From IMG/VR virus record IMGVR_UViG_3300042938_003015, positions 1 to 37,544 of that record: a DNA stretch of 37,544 bases, one strand, 5' to 3'. The position numbers and the translations under genes are program-made. Of this stretch, positions 35,015 through 37,544 are shown piece after piece (the first letter of the stretch is position 1; every line of letters starts with the position of its first letter). This stretch comes from a virus. The notes below the pieces were generated by a model that was given only the letters and a program-made list of their open reading frames with translations, had not been told where the DNA came from and did not search any database.

Positions 35015-37231
35015 ATGGCAAAAACCCCATTTGTGAGGCCCCTTCAGGTCCAGGGAGGTACATTCTATAGTTTCTCTTCGTCAGCGGAGGATCTTTCATT
35101 TACATTTAATAACACATCCAATAAATTTAGATTCTCTAAATTTGCACTTCTAAACATACCTAATTTTGATGACGGTACGGGTACCACTGGGGGATTTGCT
35201 AATTACGCTAAGCTAAATGCACCTGATAGTGCATTCTTGGATTATGCAAATTCATCTAGAGTAATCATAACGGGAAATGGAAATATAGATTTCTCCCAGA
35301 GTTTTCAAAGCTATTGCTTGAACCTGGAATCAACCATAACCGGAACCGATGATTATGATTCATCGCTTAAGCAAAACGTATCGGAGAGAATATTTTTTAA
35401 GTGGTTAAAGGAGATTGGTGCTATAAGATGGAGAAATGCAAATAATAGTGAGGTCGCAGGATCATTGAATCAGACAATAGTAACATACGATTCTGCTGGT
35501 TTACCAGTAACACAAAAAAGATATGCAGAGGGTGATGCTCCTGCAGGTACAACTGGATCTAGAGGAATGACTGGTGCTGGATATAATAGAGTTGTTCAGT
35601 ATGTTGGTAATCTTGATATAGTAAATTCTGTAAAAAATTCAACAAATGCATATTCAGAAGTTTATGTTTATGTTCCTACCAAAGATGGTAATTCACCCAC
35701 GGTTTTATTTAAAAATGTGGTTGATACCAATTATTATCCCGATTATCAATGGACTAATAATCCACCAAATCCACTTAATGATGAATATCTGCATGGTAGA
35801 AATTATGACGAGACAAATCCTAGTGGTCTTACGAACCTTGCTATATTTGATGATGATGTTCTAGGATCACCTACATCTTCATACATTGACACCTATACTG
35901 GTACATCATATACTGGAAATTGGTATTCACCTAGAGATACAGCAAATACATATTTTACTGATTCCCAATCGGCATTTACTGATCCTTCAAATTATCTTAT
36001 AACCAAGAGTGCTAATAATATTGATGTAACCTACGTTAGAAGTAAACTTGATTCAATAGGTATAGATTTTGATCCCAACTCATACCAGGGTATAATAGGC
36101 AATCCTAATATATCAACACTTGAAGAATTTAATGCAACTGCTGATTCATCGGATTTTGAATTCAATGCTATTTTGATATACTATGATGTTTATGATCCTG
36201 CTACACCTTCCAATGTGGCTACTAATCTTTATGGTGTACTGTTTATTGATGATGTTAATCTAAATAGCGGTGATACATTTATACCTAGACTTCAAAAAAA
36301 TAGACCAAATCCAGTAACTAAATTAAATGGTAATTCCTATGGATTTAAGATCAATCTTAAATTTGATACTGATATAGACCAAACCGGGGTTGAACAAGCT
36401 ATAAATGATTACTCCCCCTTCTCATTGTCCATGTTTATGGACTCTATGAATGTGTTACAAGACGCTAGCTCAACATTAAATAATGCTGCAACTGAATTCA
36501 TAGATCTTAGCAACAGGGTCACTAATTTAGAAAATATAACCCTATCGTCATCGACAACAATCAATATTGATAGAAGAATATCACAACTGGAACAAGCATT
36601 TGCAGCTAATCAGGCATTATTTAATAACACTCAAGCGGTAATGGGGCTTATAAATCAGAATTATGATTTGGTTAGAGCTATTATTAACAATCAAACTAGT
36701 GTTGAAGTAACATATAATTTAGATGTTTTAAAACAAGGTCCGGGTGTCCTCTTAGATAGATCAACCCCAAATCAGGTTGTTATCACTAATGCGAGTCAGG
36801 ATTTTAATATGATAAACACATTAGGAGTTGGTACATTTACACAAAATGGTGATAATACGATAGAACTTTTAACTTTCTCCAATTATTATAAACATATAAA
36901 CAATTCCACTCCATTAACGCTGACTGGTGATTTAACAATAAGAATAGATGACAGTAAAACAAATTGGAAGAATGGGCAGAGATTTAGATTGTCTTTCGGC
37001 GATGAAATATTTCCGGGTAATTACATAATAAATATAGTTACCAATGCCCTTGGTAAATACCCTATTTCCAATCCTACAACAAGTGCATATTCCACAATTA
37101 TAGTATCTTTAGACGATAGTGTATTTTTATCCCAGGAATATGAACCAGTTTTTGATATAGTCTGTATAGACGGGGATAATCTCAAATTCCAGGTTGATGT
37201 GATAGGAAAAAGTTTAACAAATAATCAATAA
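35015..37231 (+). CDS. Virion structural protein with coiled-coil segment
   Basis: A 738-aa protein. The N-terminal two thirds are beta-rich, with Tyr/Asn/Asp/Gly-rich loops and no enzyme motif. Residues about 485-560 contain a coiled-coil-type region (NRVTNLENITL and RRISQLEQAFAANQALFNN). The C-terminal 150 residues again look beta-rich. The pattern of globular domain, short coiled coil and C-terminal beta domain fits a trimeric fibre or whisker-type protein. It follows the homing endonuclease by 5 bases and precedes the last gene by 13. Confidence 0.6.
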   Translation: MAKTPFVRPLQVQGGTFYSFSSSAEDLSFTFNNTSNKFRFSKFALLNIPNFDDGTGTTGGFANYAKLNAPDSAFLDYANSSRVIITGNGNIDFSQSFQSYCLNLESTITGTDDYDSSLKQNVSERIFFKWLKEIGAIRWRNANNSEVAGSLNQTIVTYDSAGLPVTQKRYAEGDAPAGTTGSRGMTGAGYNRVVQYVGNLDIVNSVKNSTNAYSEVYVYVPTKDGNSPTVLFKNVVDTNYYPDYQWTNNPPNPLNDEYLHGRNYDETNPSGLTNLAIFDDDVLGSPTSSYIDTYTGTSYTGNWYSPRDTANTYFTDSQSAFTDPSNYLITKSANNIDVTYVRSKLDSIGIDFDPNSYQGIIGNPNISTLEEFNATADSSDFEFNAILIYYDVYDPATPSNVATNLYGVLFIDDVNLNSGDTFIPRLQKNRPNPVTKLNGNSYGFKINLKFDTDIDQTGVEQAINDYSPFSLSMFMDSMNVLQDASSTLNNAATEFIDLSNRVTNLENITLSSSTTINIDRRISQLEQAFAANQALFNNTQAVMGLINQNYDLVRAIINNQTSVEVTYNLDVLKQGPGVLLDRSTPNQVVITNASQDFNMINTLGVGTFTQNGDNTIELLTFSNYYKHINNSTPLTLTGDLTIRIDDSKTNWKNGQRFRLSFGDEIFPGNYIINIVTNALGKYPISNPTTSAYSTIIVSLDDSVFLSQEYEPVFDIVCIDGDNLKFQVDVIGKSLTNNQ

Positions 37232-37244
37232 AAAATAAACAAAA

Positions 37245-37544
37245 ATGTCAGGAACACAAAATACCATAAGTTCTTTAGTAGCTCAGTTTCTAAGACTTCA
37301 GAAGAATTCTCTCGAAATAATGAACGGGTTGAATCAAGTGGCTGTATCAACAAACAATACGGTGTCAATAGAGGTTCTTGATGAACAGGGTTTACCTAAA
37401 ACCGCAAATATACCTTCCTATGGATTTCTTAGAGGTGAAATAGATAGATTGGATTCAAATATAAAATCTCTTGCAGGAATCGGGGATTCCTCATCGACCG
37501 TTAGAAATCCTGATGGAACATATTCTCAGGTTTTTAAAGTGGAA
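37245..37544 (+). CDS. N-terminal 100 residues of a virion-block protein (3' truncated)
   Basis: The ATG at 37245 follows the leader AAAAAATAAACAAAA, of the same type as upstream genes. The frame is open to the last base. The first 45 residues look helical (QNTISSLVAQFLRLQKNSLE), then a stretch with Asp/Glu/Gly/Pro resembling a short beta part. No family recognised from this fragment. It is probably co-transcribed with the 738-aa protein and may be another virion component. Confidence 0.7.
   Translation, partial: MSGTQNTISSLVAQFLRLQKNSLEIMNGLNQVAVSTNNTVSIEVLDEQGLPKTANIPSYGFLRGEIDRLDSNIKSLAGIGDSSSTVRNPDGTYSQVFKVE

Noticed and set aside
1-37544. Alternative genetic code (TAG or TGA reassigned)
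   Set aside because: All recognised proteins run to sensible lengths under the standard code, with adjacent genes starting just after each stop, including those ending in TAG.

Overview
The window reads as part of the virion-assembly region of a large, AT-rich, contractile-tailed (T4-type) bacteriophage. The contractile type is inferred from a gp25-like baseplate wedge protein, a gp6/J-like wedge protein, a gp5/gpV-like spike with an OB domain, a LysM-like gp53-type protein and a gp7-like wedge protein with a tail-protein-I-like segment. The host is probably a member of the Bacteroidota. None of the starts has a convincing Shine-Dalgarno sequence; instead genes begin after A-rich leaders such as AAATAAATAAATGG. 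PKD-like, Reg_prop-like and NHL-like modules of the kind common in Bacteroidota are built into the distal virion proteins. The standard genetic code fits throughout. The host assignment is inference.

Layout. 1-300: tail end of an acidic/lysine-rich gene, then a hairpin terminator. 405-2257: four small genes, overlapping or closely spaced, including a Nudix-family hydrolase. 2274-11276: a tightly packed plus-strand virion block (large structural protein, LysM-like protein, hub-like protein, a protein with ten 23-residue Pro/Gly repeats, a gp5-like spike, a 617-aa protein). 11360-13916: a two-gene unit with its own candidate promoter, a four-OB S1-like RNA-binding protein overlapping an amidoligase-like enzyme fused to a pentapeptide/beta-helix-like tail. 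13931-14719: a possible neck protein, ended by a perfect 17-bp hairpin. 14772-16103 (minus): a free-standing endonuclease with two copies of a zinc-finger module. 16199-24340: gp25-like, gp6-like, a small protein and an 1831-aa gp7-like protein ending in a seven-repeat beta-propeller. 24475-32320: accessory tail or adhesin genes with a glycosyltransferase among them. 32337-33110 (minus): PhoH-like ATPase. 33227-37544: further virion proteins interrupted by a free-standing GIY-YIG homing endonuclease; the last gene runs off the window.

How it works together. Most genes should make the baseplate, the spike and the host-recognition apparatus. The distal genes show modular growth: propellers, a PKD-like domain and Thr-rich linkers attached to tail proteins, with a glycosyltransferase nearby that could modify them. 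The octamer GATATATA lies 17-43 nt upstream of five genes that lead transcription units on both strands (11360, 16103 minus, 16199, 26361, 33227), so it is a candidate phage promoter element. The least expected content is the S1-like/amidoligase pair in the middle of the structural block.

No tRNA, CRISPR array, insertion sequence or replication origin was seen. No gene-free stretch exceeds about 135 bases. All functions are read from motifs and order; no database search was run.
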